Shown here: piece by piece, positions 56,282 to 64,000 of the stretch | Layout of the letters: the number at the start of each line of letters is the position of its first letter | Position numbering within the stretch: the first letter of the stretch is position 1 | Source of the DNA: Neptunomonas phycophila | GTDB taxonomy: Bacteria > Pseudomonadota > Gammaproteobacteria > Pseudomonadales > Balneatricaceae | Reading direction: 5' to 3' | Assembly: GCF_001922575.1 (NCBI RefSeq) | Contig: NZ_MRCI01000001.1 | Location: forward strand, 1,364,001 to 1,428,000 | DNA: 64,000 nt | Translations under genes and position numbers: made by a program | Notes under the pieces: model-generated | Database searches by the model: none | Told to the model about the DNA's origin: nothing | Seen by the model: only the letters and a program-made list of their open reading frames with translations

Positions 56282-57211
56282 ATGCGCGTTCGTATTTCCT
56301 TAAAGCGTTTCCTCTATTCTGGTTTAGCAATTTCTGCCTTGTGGGGCTGTGCATCACCAGCCATGACTCCTGATAAACGCGGTGCTACTTTAGCCGTTGA
56401 TCCTGTGGCTTATTGGCCGAATACTGTTAAAGAAACATCGGGTTTAGCTTTCTCCGCTGACTATATCTGGACAATAAATGACAGTGGTGGCGCTGCATCA
56501 CTTTACGGCTTTGATCGAAAAAAGAAAAAGCTGGAAGCCGTCGTTAAGTTGAAAGGAGCCAAAAACCGGGATTGGGAATCTTTGGCTGCCGATCGTCAGT
56601 ATTTATATGTAGCTGATTGCGGTAATAACAATGGAAAACGAAAGCAGCTAGACCTTTATCGTGTCAGCTTAGCGAGTTTGCAGGCGGTCTCAAAAGCCTC
56701 TGCGGGATCTGTTGATAAAGGATCTGTTATTGCGCAGAGATCCCAGTTTTCATACGGTGATTATCAAAAGAGTAGTGGTAAGTTTTCTACCAACTTTGAT
56801 TGCGAAGCGGTTACTTTGGTTGAAGGTCGATTATGGTTGTTCTCAAAAAATTGGGGAGACCTTCAAACTCGTCTATACATGATTGAGCCAAGTGTGAGCC
56901 AGCAAATAGTTCAGCCTATGATGACGCTGCCGGTTGGAGGTATGATCACGGGTGCAGACTATAACGAAGAAACGCATCAATTGGCTCTGCTCGGTTATTC
57001 CAAAGTCAGTGCGTTTGGTTACTCATTTATATGGTTGATCAATGTGGTAGATGGACAGCCTGATTGGGATCATGCCCAGTACCATCGTTTACAACCCTAT
57101 GCTCAATGGGAAGGAATTGTCTGGGAAGATAATGGGCATTTACTCATATCGTCAGAATCCAGTCCGCTAGGCAAGCAGCAGCTTGCTCGTATTACGCTTC
57201 CTCAGCGTTAA
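56282..57211 (+). CDS. lipoprotein of unknown function, probable beta-propeller
   Basis: A 309-residue protein with a lipoprotein-type signal peptide (YSGLAISALWGC). The mature sequence has WTINDSGGAASLYGFDRKKK, KNRDWESLAADRQYLYVADCGNNNG, NFDCEAVTLVEGRLWLFSKNW and YAQWEGIVWEDNGHLLISSES, spaced like blades of a propeller in which W-E-S/G-I and D-S/C-G motifs repeat. Relatives are often annotated as SMP-30-like or esterase-like hypothetical proteins; no specific function can be given. ATG at the start of a hydrophobic leader; no neighbours in an obvious operon. Confidence 0.7.
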   Translation: MRVRISLKRFLYSGLAISALWGCASPAMTPDKRGATLAVDPVAYWPNTVKETSGLAFSADYIWTINDSGGAASLYGFDRKKKKLEAVVKLKGAKNRDWESLAADRQYLYVADCGNNNGKRKQLDLYRVSLASLQAVSKASAGSVDKGSVIAQRSQFSYGDYQKSSGKFSTNFDCEAVTLVEGRLWLFSKNWGDLQTRLYMIEPSVSQQIVQPMMTLPVGGMITGADYNEETHQLALLGYSKVSAFGYSFIWLINVVDGQPDWDHAQYHRLQPYAQWEGIVWEDNGHLLISSESSPLGKQQLARITLPQR

Positions 57212-57348
57212 AAGCTAGGCGGCTTCTCGGCTTTTGCTGCTCAAAACTCGTCTGAGCTAATACCGCTGTTTATTGCTTTCCTCTATACTAACGGCTTTGC
57301 GACGGCTATGGTCGTCTTTGTCTTTGAATGACTAATTTCGGAATCACA

Positions 57349-58734
57349 ATGCTCCAGATCTATAACACGCTTACTCGCCAAAAAGCTCCTTTTAAACCCT
57401 TGGTTGATGGTCATATCAGTATGTATGTGTGCGGTATTACCGTCTACGATTATTGTCATATTGGACACGCGCGTGTGATGGTCTGTTTTGATGTGATTAC
57501 TCGTTATTTACGCTCACAGGGTTGGAAAGTTAATTATGTGCGTAACATTACAGATGTTGATGACAAAATCATCAAGCGTGCTCAAGATAATAACGAACCC
57601 GTTGATGTATTAACTGCACGTATGATTGGCGCTATGCATGAAGACGAAGATAAGCTGAACGTGTTACGCCCAGACCAGGAGCCTAAAGCAACCGCACATA
57701 TCGATGATATTGTTACGATGGTGTCGTCCTTGATTGATAAAGGCTTCGCTTATGCGGCTGACAATGGTGATGTGTATTATCGAGTAGAAAAGTTTGAAGG
57801 TTATGGAAAATTAACGCGCCAAAACATAGAGGAGCTGCGTTCAGGTTCTCGTGTAGAAGTTGGTGATACTAAAGAGAGTCCGTTAGATTTTGTTTTATGG
57901 AAAGCAGCAAAACCCGGTGAAGTCAGTTGGGAGTCACCTTGGGGGGCAGGGCGACCTGGTTGGCATATTGAGTGTTCTGCAATGTCAAAATGCTGTCTTG
58001 GCGAGACGTTTGATATCCATGGCGGTGGCCCGGATCTACCATTTCCTCACCATGAAAACGAAATTGCGCAATCTGAGGCAGCAAATGGCTGTCAATATGT
58101 AAATTATTGGATGCATGCTGGTCCTGTTCGCGTCAATAAAGAAAAGATGTCTAAATCTTTGGGTAACTTTTTTACGATTCGTGAAGTATTAAAAACCTAC
58201 GACGCTGAAGTGGTGCGTTTCTTTTTGTCGAGCGTGCATTATCGTAGCTATATTGACTACAGTGAAGATAGCTTGAAGGACGCAAGAAGTGGTCTTGAGC
58301 GCTTTTACCAAGCGCTACGATCAGTAGAGCCTGTAGAGGGTGTTGTTAAGAACGATTTTACTGAGCGATTCAATCAAGCAATGAGCGACGATTTTAATAC
58401 GCCTAAGGCATTTGCCGTTATGTTTGAGTTGGTTAATGAGCTTAATAAGGCAAGTCGTGAGCTATTACCTGAAGCGCCGGCTTTAGCTTATCAATTGAAG
58501 TCGTTGGGTGGGGTGTTAGGTTTGCTGCAGCAAAATCCGGCGGCTTTTTTGCAGGGCGAGTCTAAGGCGGGAGAGATTACGGCTGAACAGATAGAAGCGC
58601 TCATCGAAGACAGAAAGCAAGCTCGTTCCAATAAAGACTTTGCTGCATCCGATCGTATTAGGGATGAATTGGCGGCCCAAGGTATTATTTTGAAAGACAG
58701 TCGTGAAGGAACTACGTGGTTCCGCGAGGGCTAG
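57349..58734 (+). CDS. cysS: cysteinyl-tRNA synthetase
   Basis: A 461-residue class I aminoacyl-tRNA synthetase. It starts [12 protein letters not shown]. It has HIGH as [14 protein letters not shown], zinc-binding Cys and His residues ([27 protein letters not shown]), and KMSKS as [15 protein letters not shown]. The tail [23 protein letters not shown] is the family C-terminus. ATG 57349 has cgga about eight bases upstream and matches the family start better than ATG 57328. It is convergent with folD. Confidence 0.95.
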   Translation: MLQIYNTLTRQKAPFKPLVDGHISMYVCGITVYDYCHIGHARVMVCFDVITRYLRSQGWKVNYVRNITDVDDKIIKRAQDNNEPVDVLTARMIGAMHEDEDKLNVLRPDQEPKATAHIDDIVTMVSSLIDKGFAYAADNGDVYYRVEKFEGYGKLTRQNIEELRSGSRVEVGDTKESPLDFVLWKAAKPGEVSWESPWGAGRPGWHIECSAMSKCCLGETFDIHGGGPDLPFPHHENEIAQSEAANGCQYVNYWMHAGPVRVNKEKMSKSLGNFFTIREVLKTYDAEVVRFFLSSVHYRSYIDYSEDSLKDARSGLERFYQALRSVEPVEGVVKNDFTERFNQAMSDDFNTPKAFAVMFELVNELNKASRELLPEAPALAYQLKSLGGVLGLLQQNPAAFLQGESKAGEITAEQIEALIEDRKQARSNKDFAASDRIRDELAAQGIILKDSREGTTWFREG

Positions 58735-58760
58735 CTCTTTTTGAAAAATGCAGGCTATTA

Positions 58761-58801
58761 AAAAAGCCGCTGAGGATATGTTATCCCTCAGCGGCTTTTT
58801 T
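58761..58801. terminator. bidirectional terminator between cysS and folD
   Basis: Stem aaaaagccgctgagg/cctcagcggcttttt with a loop of about ten bases, T-run to the right, A-run to the left. It lies between the convergent stops 58734 and 58826. Confidence 0.93.
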
Positions 58802-58825
58802 ATGCGACTGCCTAAAAGCTAAAAA

Positions 58826-59674
58826 CTATGCTTTATCGGCGGCTTCTAATGTGTTTTCCATTAGGCAGGCCACGGTCATCGGCCCTACGCCGCCAGGTAC
58901 AGGGGTAATCCAGCTTGCTCGCTCGGCGGCTGGAGCAAATTCAACGTCACCCACTAATCGCCCGTCTTCAAGTCGATTGATGCCTACATCTATAACAATC
59001 GCACCTTCTTTGATCCATTCGCCTTTTACTAGCTCGGGTATGCCAACCCCTACCACTACAATATCAGCTCGGGCTAAATGGCCGGGCAAATCACGGGTAA
59101 AGCGATGCGTTGTGGTTACTGTGCAGCCAGCTAATAGTAGTTCGAGTGACATGGGGCGGCCTACAATATTAGAAGCACCTACTACAACAGCCTCTTGGCC
59201 TTTAAAATTGATCCCAGTTGACTCTAAAAGCTTGATAACACCTTTAGGTGTGCACGGGCGTAACACTGGCATACGCTGAGCTAAGCGGCCTAAATTAAAT
59301 GCGTGAAAACCATCTACATCTTTTTCCGGTTTGATGCGCTCAAGTATTTCATTGGCATCGAGGGCATCCGGCAGAGGGAGTTGAACCAAAATGCCATCAA
59401 CATTTGCGTCGCGATTAAGTTTATCAACTAATGATAATAGCTCTGCTTGATTGGTTGTGTCGGGTAGGTCGTAGGACTCGGAAAGAATGCCGACTTCTTT
59501 ACATGCATTTTTTTTATTCCGAACATAAACATGTGAAGCAGGGTCGTCGCCTACAATAACTACGGCTAGGCATGGTGCGCGTTTACCTTCTGATAGGCGT
59601 TGCTTAATGCGTGCGGCTACGTCTTTACGTACATTGGCGGCTATTTGCTTGCCATCGATAATCTGTGCGGTCAT
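58826..59674 (-). CDS. folD: methylenetetrahydrofolate dehydrogenase/methenyltetrahydrofolate cyclohydrolase
   Basis: A 282-residue bifunctional one-carbon enzyme. It has the catalytic [14 protein letters not shown] (Tyr and Lys), [11 protein letters not shown], the KDVDGFH motif, [11 protein letters not shown], the Rossmann [12 protein letters not shown] and the end [18 protein letters not shown]. Starts [12 protein letters not shown] at ATG with ggga upstream. It oxidises methylene-THF to methenyl-THF with NADP and hydrolyses it to formyl-THF. The folD-tRNA-tig order is conserved in pseudomonads. Confidence 0.96.
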   Translation of the reverse strand: MTAQIIDGKQIAANVRKDVAARIKQRLSEGKRAPCLAVVIVGDDPASHVYVRNKKNACKEVGILSESYDLPDTTNQAELLSLVDKLNRDANVDGILVQLPLPDALDANEILERIKPEKDVDGFHAFNLGRLAQRMPVLRPCTPKGVIKLLESTGINFKGQEAVVVGASNIVGRPMSLELLLAGCTVTTTHRFTRDLPGHLARADIVVVGVGIPELVKGEWIKEGAIVIDVGINRLEDGRLVGDVEFAPAAERASWITPVPGGVGPMTVACLMENTLEAADKA

Positions 59675-59808
59675 GTTGTAAGGGAGTTCCTGAGCTTAAG
59701 AGGCGTTAAAACTGTTAACTAATTTTCTCATGTTAAAGGATGTGCGCCAAGTAGAACCTTAGACCTGATAGCTAAGTAGTTGATTGTTAGAGGTGAAATA
59801 AAAAATTA

Positions 59809-59843
59809 TTGACCCTTATCCTTTGCTCTATTAGGATACGCGC
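59809..59843 (+). promoter_or_regulatory. tRNA-Arg promoter with GC-rich discriminator
   Basis: -35 TTGACC (59809-59814), 17-base spacer, -10 TAGGAT (59832-59837), followed by ACGCGC. The GC-rich discriminator is typical of stable-RNA promoters under stringent control. It would start about 70 bases before the tRNA. Confidence 0.75.
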
Positions 59844-59916
59844 TCCTTTGTAAGGCCTTTGGATCTCGGTTCAGCAGCGAGGCTTTACAAAGGACACTTT
59901 TTCCCAAGTAAAATAT

Positions 59917-59993
59917 GGGGCTATAGCTCAGTTGGATAGAGCACCCGCCTTCTAAGCGGGTGGTCGCGGGTTCGAATCCTGCTAGCCCCGCCA
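59917..59993 (+). tRNA. tRNA-Arg (anticodon TCT)
   Basis: 77 bases including an encoded CCA. Acceptor GGGGCTA/TAGCCCC, D-arm AGCTCAGTTGGATAGAGC, anticodon stem cccgc/gcggg around loop CTTCTAA (anticodon TCT, reads AGA), T-arm with GGTTCGAATCC. A short minus-strand ORF over this gene is a known kind of false protein call. Confidence 0.97.
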
Positions 59994-60528
59994 TCTCTTT
60001 TTTGCCTTTCAAACGCTGTATACATTAACCGTCTTTATTGGCCTTTTTCGGGGCAGGTTGTTTTATTTAACTGATTAGCCTTCGCTATTTCTCTTTGTAA
60101 GCAGAATGATGGCTTAGTTGCTTCTACATGGCCAGTTGTACAGTGCTCTATAGTAGTACCTATAATTTTGTTATTTAGCATGTAAGGTGTTTTTTTAAGT
60201 TTTTATATGTGACAGGCCATCCATTTGCTTATGGTGAGTAGATGGAGGTGGTTCAATAATGCAGCTATGTATAAACAGTGCTTAAGGTTTCCGTTTGGGT
60301 GTTTGGGCTGCTTTAAATATGGATGAGTTGATGTTTTTTAAGGAAACAAGCATTTTATCATTCTGTAGCTGTTACTTGATTGGCGGTGATCGACTAGATT
60401 TTTAGTTAATTACTGTATAAAAATAAACCACTTAATCGTTTTTTGATTATTTAATGATCAAAAAAAGCAGTGTTTGCTAGTTGTTTGAAAAAATTGAAGA
60501 AAATATTCAAAAAAGTGTAATTTCTTTG
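59994..60528. other. gap without gene between tRNA-Arg and the tRNA-His promoter
   Basis: 535 bases, AT-rich. A T-run (cttttttg) directly after the tRNA-Arg CCA may end its transcript. No ORF with a credible start or family match is seen in either strand. The last 40 bases (60488-60527) are A/T-tracts that can serve as an UP element for the next promoter. I see nothing else. Confidence 0.5.
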
Positions 60529-60564
60529 TTGACAGGGAGCGGGGGTGTCCATAGAATACGCCCC
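60529..60564 (+). promoter_or_regulatory. tRNA-His/tRNA-Leu operon promoter
   Basis: Consensus -35 TTGACA (60529-60534), exact 17-base spacer, -10 TAGAAT (60552-60557), then the GC-rich discriminator acgcccc. AT-tracts lie upstream. A typical strong, stringently controlled stable-RNA promoter; the transcript would begin near 60564, about 110 bases before tRNA-His. Confidence 0.88.
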
Positions 60565-60673
60565 ATCTTAACGAGGCACTCAACAAGAACTGAGAAATCA
60601 GAACTTAAAGAGGTTGGTTAAGGTTCAAGAAAAAGATTAAGAAATGCTTTATATGGTCTCTTAATCTAGTTAT

Positions 60674-60750
60674 GGTGGGCGTAGCTCAGTTGGTAGAGCC
60701 CCGGATTGTGATTCCGGTGGTCGTGGGTTCAAGCCCCATCGTCCACCCCA
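60674..60750 (+). tRNA. tRNA-His (anticodon GTG)
   Basis: 77 bases counting the extra G-1 at 60674 that pairs with C73, the identity mark of tRNA-His. Acceptor GTGGGCG/CGTCCAC (one G-T pair), anticodon stem ccgga/tccgg around TTGTGAT (anticodon GTG), T-arm GGGTTCAAGCCCC, encoded CCA. Confidence 0.96.
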
Positions 60751-60762
60751 TTTTCTTGATAT

Positions 60763-60847
<85 letters not shown>

Positions 60848-61191
60848 TTTAGTGTCTAAGTTCAGTTGATGCTGTGAAAATTACTGTGTAGGTTGGTTAT
60901 TTGGCTATAAGTCATTTTTACTACCTAGCGCAGTTTTTCCGTTTCTGACATTCCTTCTGCTTTCTCTCCCAAAACTCAATCTATTTTCATCGATTTGTGA
61001 TTCTTCCTTGACTAATGCCGCCAAGTGGCTGAAAATTTCGCGCTTTGAAAAAACGGCTTGAGCTATATTTCTAGCGCTTTGTTGAAGTGAACCTGTACAA
61101 TTACAGATCATAAAACTAAGACACGTATCCCGGTACCAAGCTGCTTAGTGATTCAATTTAACCGGTATAGTATTTTTTGGTGAGGAACCCC
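60848..61191. other. intergenic region upstream of tig, no gene seen
   Basis: 344 bases between tRNA-Leu and trigger factor. No clear terminator follows tRNA-Leu, so read-through is possible. No -35/-10 pair for tig stands out. A short ORF on the minus strand (60905-61111) has no recognisable features. Confidence 0.45.
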
Positions 61192-62505
61192 ATGCAAGTT
61201 TCTGTTGAAACGACTTCCGCTCTTGAGCGTCAGATGACAATTACGGTGCCTGCAGAGCGCATTGATAATGATGTAGATAAGCGTGTACAGCAGACCGCAC
61301 GTACAGTTCGTATTGATGGCTTTCGTCCAGGTAAAGTGCCTTTGAAAGTTGTTAAACAGCGTTACGGCGCCGGTATCCGCCAGGATGTTGTCGGTGAAGT
61401 AGTGCAGAAAAGTTTCTTTGAAGCCGTTCAGCAAGAGAAAGTGATGCCTGCTGGCAGCCCTAAGATCGAATTCAAAAACGATGAAGATGGTAAAGATTTC
61501 CAGTTTGTTGCCACTTTTGAAGTGTACCCAGAAATCACGTTAGCGGATTTCTCTTCGGCTGAGATCGAAAAGCAAACGTCAGAAGTGACTGATGCTGATG
61601 TTGATACAATGATTGATACGTTGCGTAAGCAGCAGGCGACGTGGACTGAAGTTGAGCGTGCAGCTGAAGACGGTGATCGAGCTAAAGTCGATTTTGAAGG
61701 TTTTATCGATGGTGAAGCGTTTGAAGGCGGAAAAGCAGAAGGTACAGATATTGTACTAGGCTCTAATTCGATGATTCCTGGTTTTGAGTCTGGCATTGTT
61801 GGTAAAAAAGCAGGTGAAGAGTTCGATTTGAATGTCACATTCCCTGAAGACTACCAGGCTGAGAACTTAAAGGGTAAAGACGCTGTCTTTAAAACGAAGG
61901 TTATCAGTGTATCTGCACCAGAGTTGCCAGAGTTAAATGACGAATTTTTCTCTAAGTTTGGTTTAGACGTTAGCGATCTTGAAGGCTTCAAAACAGAAGT
62001 CGGCGCTAACATGGGTCGTGAACTAAAAAATGCATTGAAAGCTAAATTGAAAGATCAGGTTTTCACTCAGTTGGTCGATATTAATGGTATCGAAGTACCA
62101 ACATCGTTGGTTGATAGCGAAATCGACAATTTGCGCAAACAAGCTGTTCAGCAGTTTGGTGGCGGTGCAGAGATTGATCCAAACATGTTGCCAAAAGAGA
62201 TGTTTGAAGAGCAAGCTAAGCGTCGCGTAACAGTGGGCTTGTTGGTTCAAGAAATCATCAAAGCTAATGACATTAAAGCTGATGATGCTCGTGTAGCTGA
62301 AGCGATCCAAGAGATGGCGTCAACTTACCAAGAGCCGCAGCAAGTTATTGATTGGTATAACAGTAACGAAGAAATGTTAAATCAAGTTAAGAGTTTGGTG
62401 CTAGAAGATCAAGTGGTTGATCACTTGCTCGAATCTGCTAAAGTCACAGAAGTGGCAGTAGCTTATGAAGAAGCGATCAAGCCAGCAGCAAACGCCGCAG
62501 CTTAA
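61192..62505 (+). CDS. tig: trigger factor, ribosome-associated chaperone
   Basis: A 437-residue chaperone and peptidyl-prolyl isomerase that binds nascent chains at ribosomal protein L23. Domains: ribosome-binding N-terminus (about 1-115, with the signature GFRPGKVPLKVVKQRYG), FKBP-type PPIase (about 160-245, GDRAKVDFEGFIDGEAFEGGKAEG), and the C-terminal helical arms to residue 437. ATG 61192 (MQVSVETTSALERQ) has gtgagga six bases upstream; the reading from 61177 does not match the family. It heads the conserved tig-clpP-clpX order. Confidence 0.96.
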   Translation: MQVSVETTSALERQMTITVPAERIDNDVDKRVQQTARTVRIDGFRPGKVPLKVVKQRYGAGIRQDVVGEVVQKSFFEAVQQEKVMPAGSPKIEFKNDEDGKDFQFVATFEVYPEITLADFSSAEIEKQTSEVTDADVDTMIDTLRKQQATWTEVERAAEDGDRAKVDFEGFIDGEAFEGGKAEGTDIVLGSNSMIPGFESGIVGKKAGEEFDLNVTFPEDYQAENLKGKDAVFKTKVISVSAPELPELNDEFFSKFGLDVSDLEGFKTEVGANMGRELKNALKAKLKDQVFTQLVDINGIEVPTSLVDSEIDNLRKQAVQQFGGGAEIDPNMLPKEMFEEQAKRRVTVGLLVQEIIKANDIKADDARVAEAIQEMASTYQEPQQVIDWYNSNEEMLNQVKSLVLEDQVVDHLLESAKVTEVAVAYEEAIKPAANAAA

Positions 62506-62542
62506 GAAGTCTTGCGTCGTTAACAGGCGCATTGACTGAATG

Positions 62543-62579
62543 AAAAACGGCAGTTGGTGCGATCCGGCTGTCGTTTTTT
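62543..62579 (+). terminator. terminator or attenuator between tig and clpP
   Basis: Stem aaaaacggcag/ctgtcgttttt with one G-T pair and a 14-base loop, then a T-run. 37 bases past the tig stop, 30 before clpP, so clpP probably has its own promoter or depends on read-through. Confidence 0.78.
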
Positions 62580-62608
62580 GTTTTTAGGGGTTAAAGGAGT
62601 AATTTAGT

Positions 62609-63241
62609 ATGTCAATAATCCATCAGGGTGGTGCGTCAGAGATCCAAAATGCGGGTCTTGTACCTATGGTCGTTGAACAGTCTGCCCGGGGTGAGCGCGC
62701 ATACGATATCTATTCGCGTCTTCTCAAAGAGCGCGTGATATTCTTGGTTGGTCAAGTAGAAGATCACATGGCGAATTTGATTGTCGCTCAGTTGCTTTTT
62801 TTGGAAGCAGAGAATCCAGATAAAGATATTCATCTTTATATCAATTCACCAGGTGGCTCGGTTACGGCTGGTTTGGCTATTTACGATACAATGCAGTTTA
62901 TCAAGCCAAATGTAAGCACTATGTGTATCGGCCAGGCTGCTAGTATGGGTGCTTTCTTGTTGGCAGCAGGTGAGCCGGGCAAGCGTCATGCGTTGCCCAA
63001 TGCGCGTGTTATGATTCACCAGCCTCTGGGTGGTTATCAAGGTCAGGCAACAGATATCGAAATTCATACACGTGAAATTCTGTCAATTCGTGAGAAATTA
63101 AATCGAAAATTGGCTGAGCACACAGGACAAGATTTAGAAACAATTGCGCGTGACACAGAGCGTGATAACTTTATGGATCCCGTTACAGCGGCTGAATATG
63201 GTTTGATTGACTCAGTACTCACCAAGCGTATTGGTGAATAA
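62609..63241 (+). CDS. clpP: ATP-dependent Clp protease proteolytic subunit
   Basis: A 210-residue serine peptidase forming the 14-mer barrel served by ClpX or ClpA. The catalytic triad is visible: Ser in [14 protein letters not shown], His in [11 protein letters not shown], Asp in [11 protein letters not shown]. The N-terminus [33 protein letters not shown] has the propeptide region cut in E. coli. ATG with aaaggag 11 bases upstream. It lies 95 bases before clpX. Confidence 0.97.
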   Translation: MSIIHQGGASEIQNAGLVPMVVEQSARGERAYDIYSRLLKERVIFLVGQVEDHMANLIVAQLLFLEAENPDKDIHLYINSPGGSVTAGLAIYDTMQFIKPNVSTMCIGQAASMGAFLLAAGEPGKRHALPNARVMIHQPLGGYQGQATDIEIHTREILSIREKLNRKLAEHTGQDLETIARDTERDNFMDPVTAAEYGLIDSVLTKRIGE

Positions 63242-63336
63242 AAAGCGCTTTAGCGGACCTTTTTGTGGCTTAGAGTTGAAATTTAAGCGGTTAGCCACTA
63301 TTTATAATTAATACCGCTTTGTTATGAGGAAGCCGA

Positions 63337-64000
63337 ATGAGCGACGATATCAACGATAAAGATAATGAAAACGGCAAACTGTTCTGCTCTTTCTGTGGTA
63401 AAAACCAGGATGAAGTACGTAAGTTAATTGCTGGTCCTTCTGTCTTTATCTGTGATGAGTGTGTCGATCTGTGTAATGACATCATCCGTGAAGAAATTCA
63501 GGATGTTGAAGAGCATGAATCACAAGATCGCTTGCCGATACCAGCAGAGATCAAGGATAAGCTGGATGAGTACGTTATAGGTCAAGACAGGGCTAAAAAA
63601 GTACTCGCAGTCGCCGTATACAATCATTACAAGCGTTTGCGTTTCCAAAGCAACGCTACAGGTAAAGATAAAGAAGTAGAGCTTAGTAAAAGTAATATTT
63701 TGCTAATTGGTCCTACAGGTAGTGGTAAAACGCTATTGGCGCAAACATTAGCTCGTTTGTTGAATGTTCCTTTCACCATCGCAGATGCCACAACGCTAAC
63801 TGAAGCGGGTTATGTGGGTGAAGATGTTGAGAACATTATCCAGAAGCTGTTACAAAAATGCGATTACGATATAGATCGTGCCCAACGAGGTATTGTTTAT
63901 ATCGATGAAATTGACAAAATTTCGCGTAAATCTGATAACCCTTCTATTACTCGTGATGTTTCAGGTGAAGGTGTTCAGCAGGCGTTGTTGAAGCTTATTG
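63337..64000 (+). CDS. clpX: Clp protease ATP-binding subunit ClpX, N-terminal part
   Basis: Runs off the window after about 221 residues. It encodes the AAA+ unfoldase that feeds ClpP. The N-terminal zinc-binding domain has CSFCGKNQ...CDECVDLC (four Cys). The AAA+ module has Walker A GPTGSGKT, Walker [11 protein letters not shown] and the pore-loop region [18 protein letters not shown] 63337 is preceded by gagga, six bases away. The rest of the gene, and by synteny lon, should follow beyond the edge. Confidence 0.97.
   Translation, partial: MSDDINDKDNENGKLFCSFCGKNQDEVRKLIAGPSVFICDECVDLCNDIIREEIQDVEEHESQDRLPIPAEIKDKLDEYVIGQDRAKKVLAVAVYNHYKRLRFQSNATGKDKEVELSKSNILLIGPTGSGKTLLAQTLARLLNVPFTIADATTLTEAGYVGEDVENIIQKLLQKCDYDIDRAQRGIVYIDEIDKISRKSDNPSITRDVSGEGVQQALLKLI

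Noticed and set aside
58716-59279. 187-codon plus-strand ORF overlapping folD
   Set aside because: folD on the minus strand is complete and conserved; this is its shadow.
59673-59681. ATGTTGTAA, a nine-base match to the E. coli Ter core
   Set aside because: It overlaps the folD start codon, lacks the following CTA, and one such 9-mer is expected roughly by chance in a window this size.
59806-60012. 68-codon minus-strand ORF (AGFEPATTRLEGGC...)
   Set aside because: It is antisense to tRNA-Arg; this is a well-known artefact of tRNA complements.
61192-63241. tig and clpP as one unit with no internal stop
   Set aside because: A hairpin with T-run at 62543-62579 lies between them, so at least partial termination is likely.

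Overview
The window is a contiguous piece of a gammaproteobacterial chromosome of moderate GC content. I see no insertion sequence, integrase, prophage or CRISPR array. Protein similarities and gene order point to a marine member of the Oceanospirillales/Pseudomonadales. Two stretches follow the order I know from Pseudomonas: lolC-lolD-(DUF2062)-comEC-exbB-exbD-lpxK-ycaR-kdsB ... ptpA-murB ... rne-rluC, and cysS-folD-tRNA(Arg, His, Leu)-tig-clpP-clpX. The genus cannot be fixed from this sequence alone.

Layout. 1-5199: end of the TCA-cycle operon sucA-sucB-lpd-sucC-sucD, closed by a strong terminator. 5297-18137: accessory region with a retropepsin-like protease, a large phytase-like lipoprotein behind a convincing Pho box, a DUF2339 membrane protein, a MarR/MFS efflux pair with two operator-like palindromes 30 bp apart, a divergent SDR/AraC pair, a BdlA-like double-PAS chemoreceptor and a DUF3047 protein. 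18293-22388: a phosphatase locus of two tandem PhoA-family alkaline phosphatases (one lipoprotein, one with a cleavable signal peptide), then a secreted protein with a His-rich tail. 22479-23342: a protein I identify as a Tus-family replication-terminus binding protein. 23539-31709: envelope genes (lipoprotein export, DNA uptake, ExbBD, lipid A and KDO synthesis).

31866-37401 is an accessory block between kdsB and ptpA: SMR transporter, metallopeptidase, MAPEG protein, fatty acid cis/trans isomerase, an encapsulated-ferritin-type protein with no encapsulin gene beside it, and a glyoxalase-family protein. 37439-38940 returns to the conserved cluster (ptpA-murB). 39059-45902 is a second accessory block: Cache-HAMP protein without an output domain, GST, acyltransferase, RhlE helicase, MarC, methyltransferase and spermidine synthase. 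45977-53466 holds divergent rne/rluC, a KfrA-like coiled-coil protein, cysB and thrH. 53572-57211 holds radD and two lipoproteins, one of them LEA-like and alanine-rich. 57349-64000 is the cysS/folD/tRNA/tig/clpP/clpX block; clpX runs off the end.

Most worth following up: the Tus homologue and whether this chromosome has matching Ter sites; the orphan EncFtn-type ferritin lacking an encapsulin-targeting tail; the phosphate-scavenging gene set; the output-less Cache-HAMP protein; and the MarR operator architecture. All family assignments were made by reading the translated sequences without database searches.
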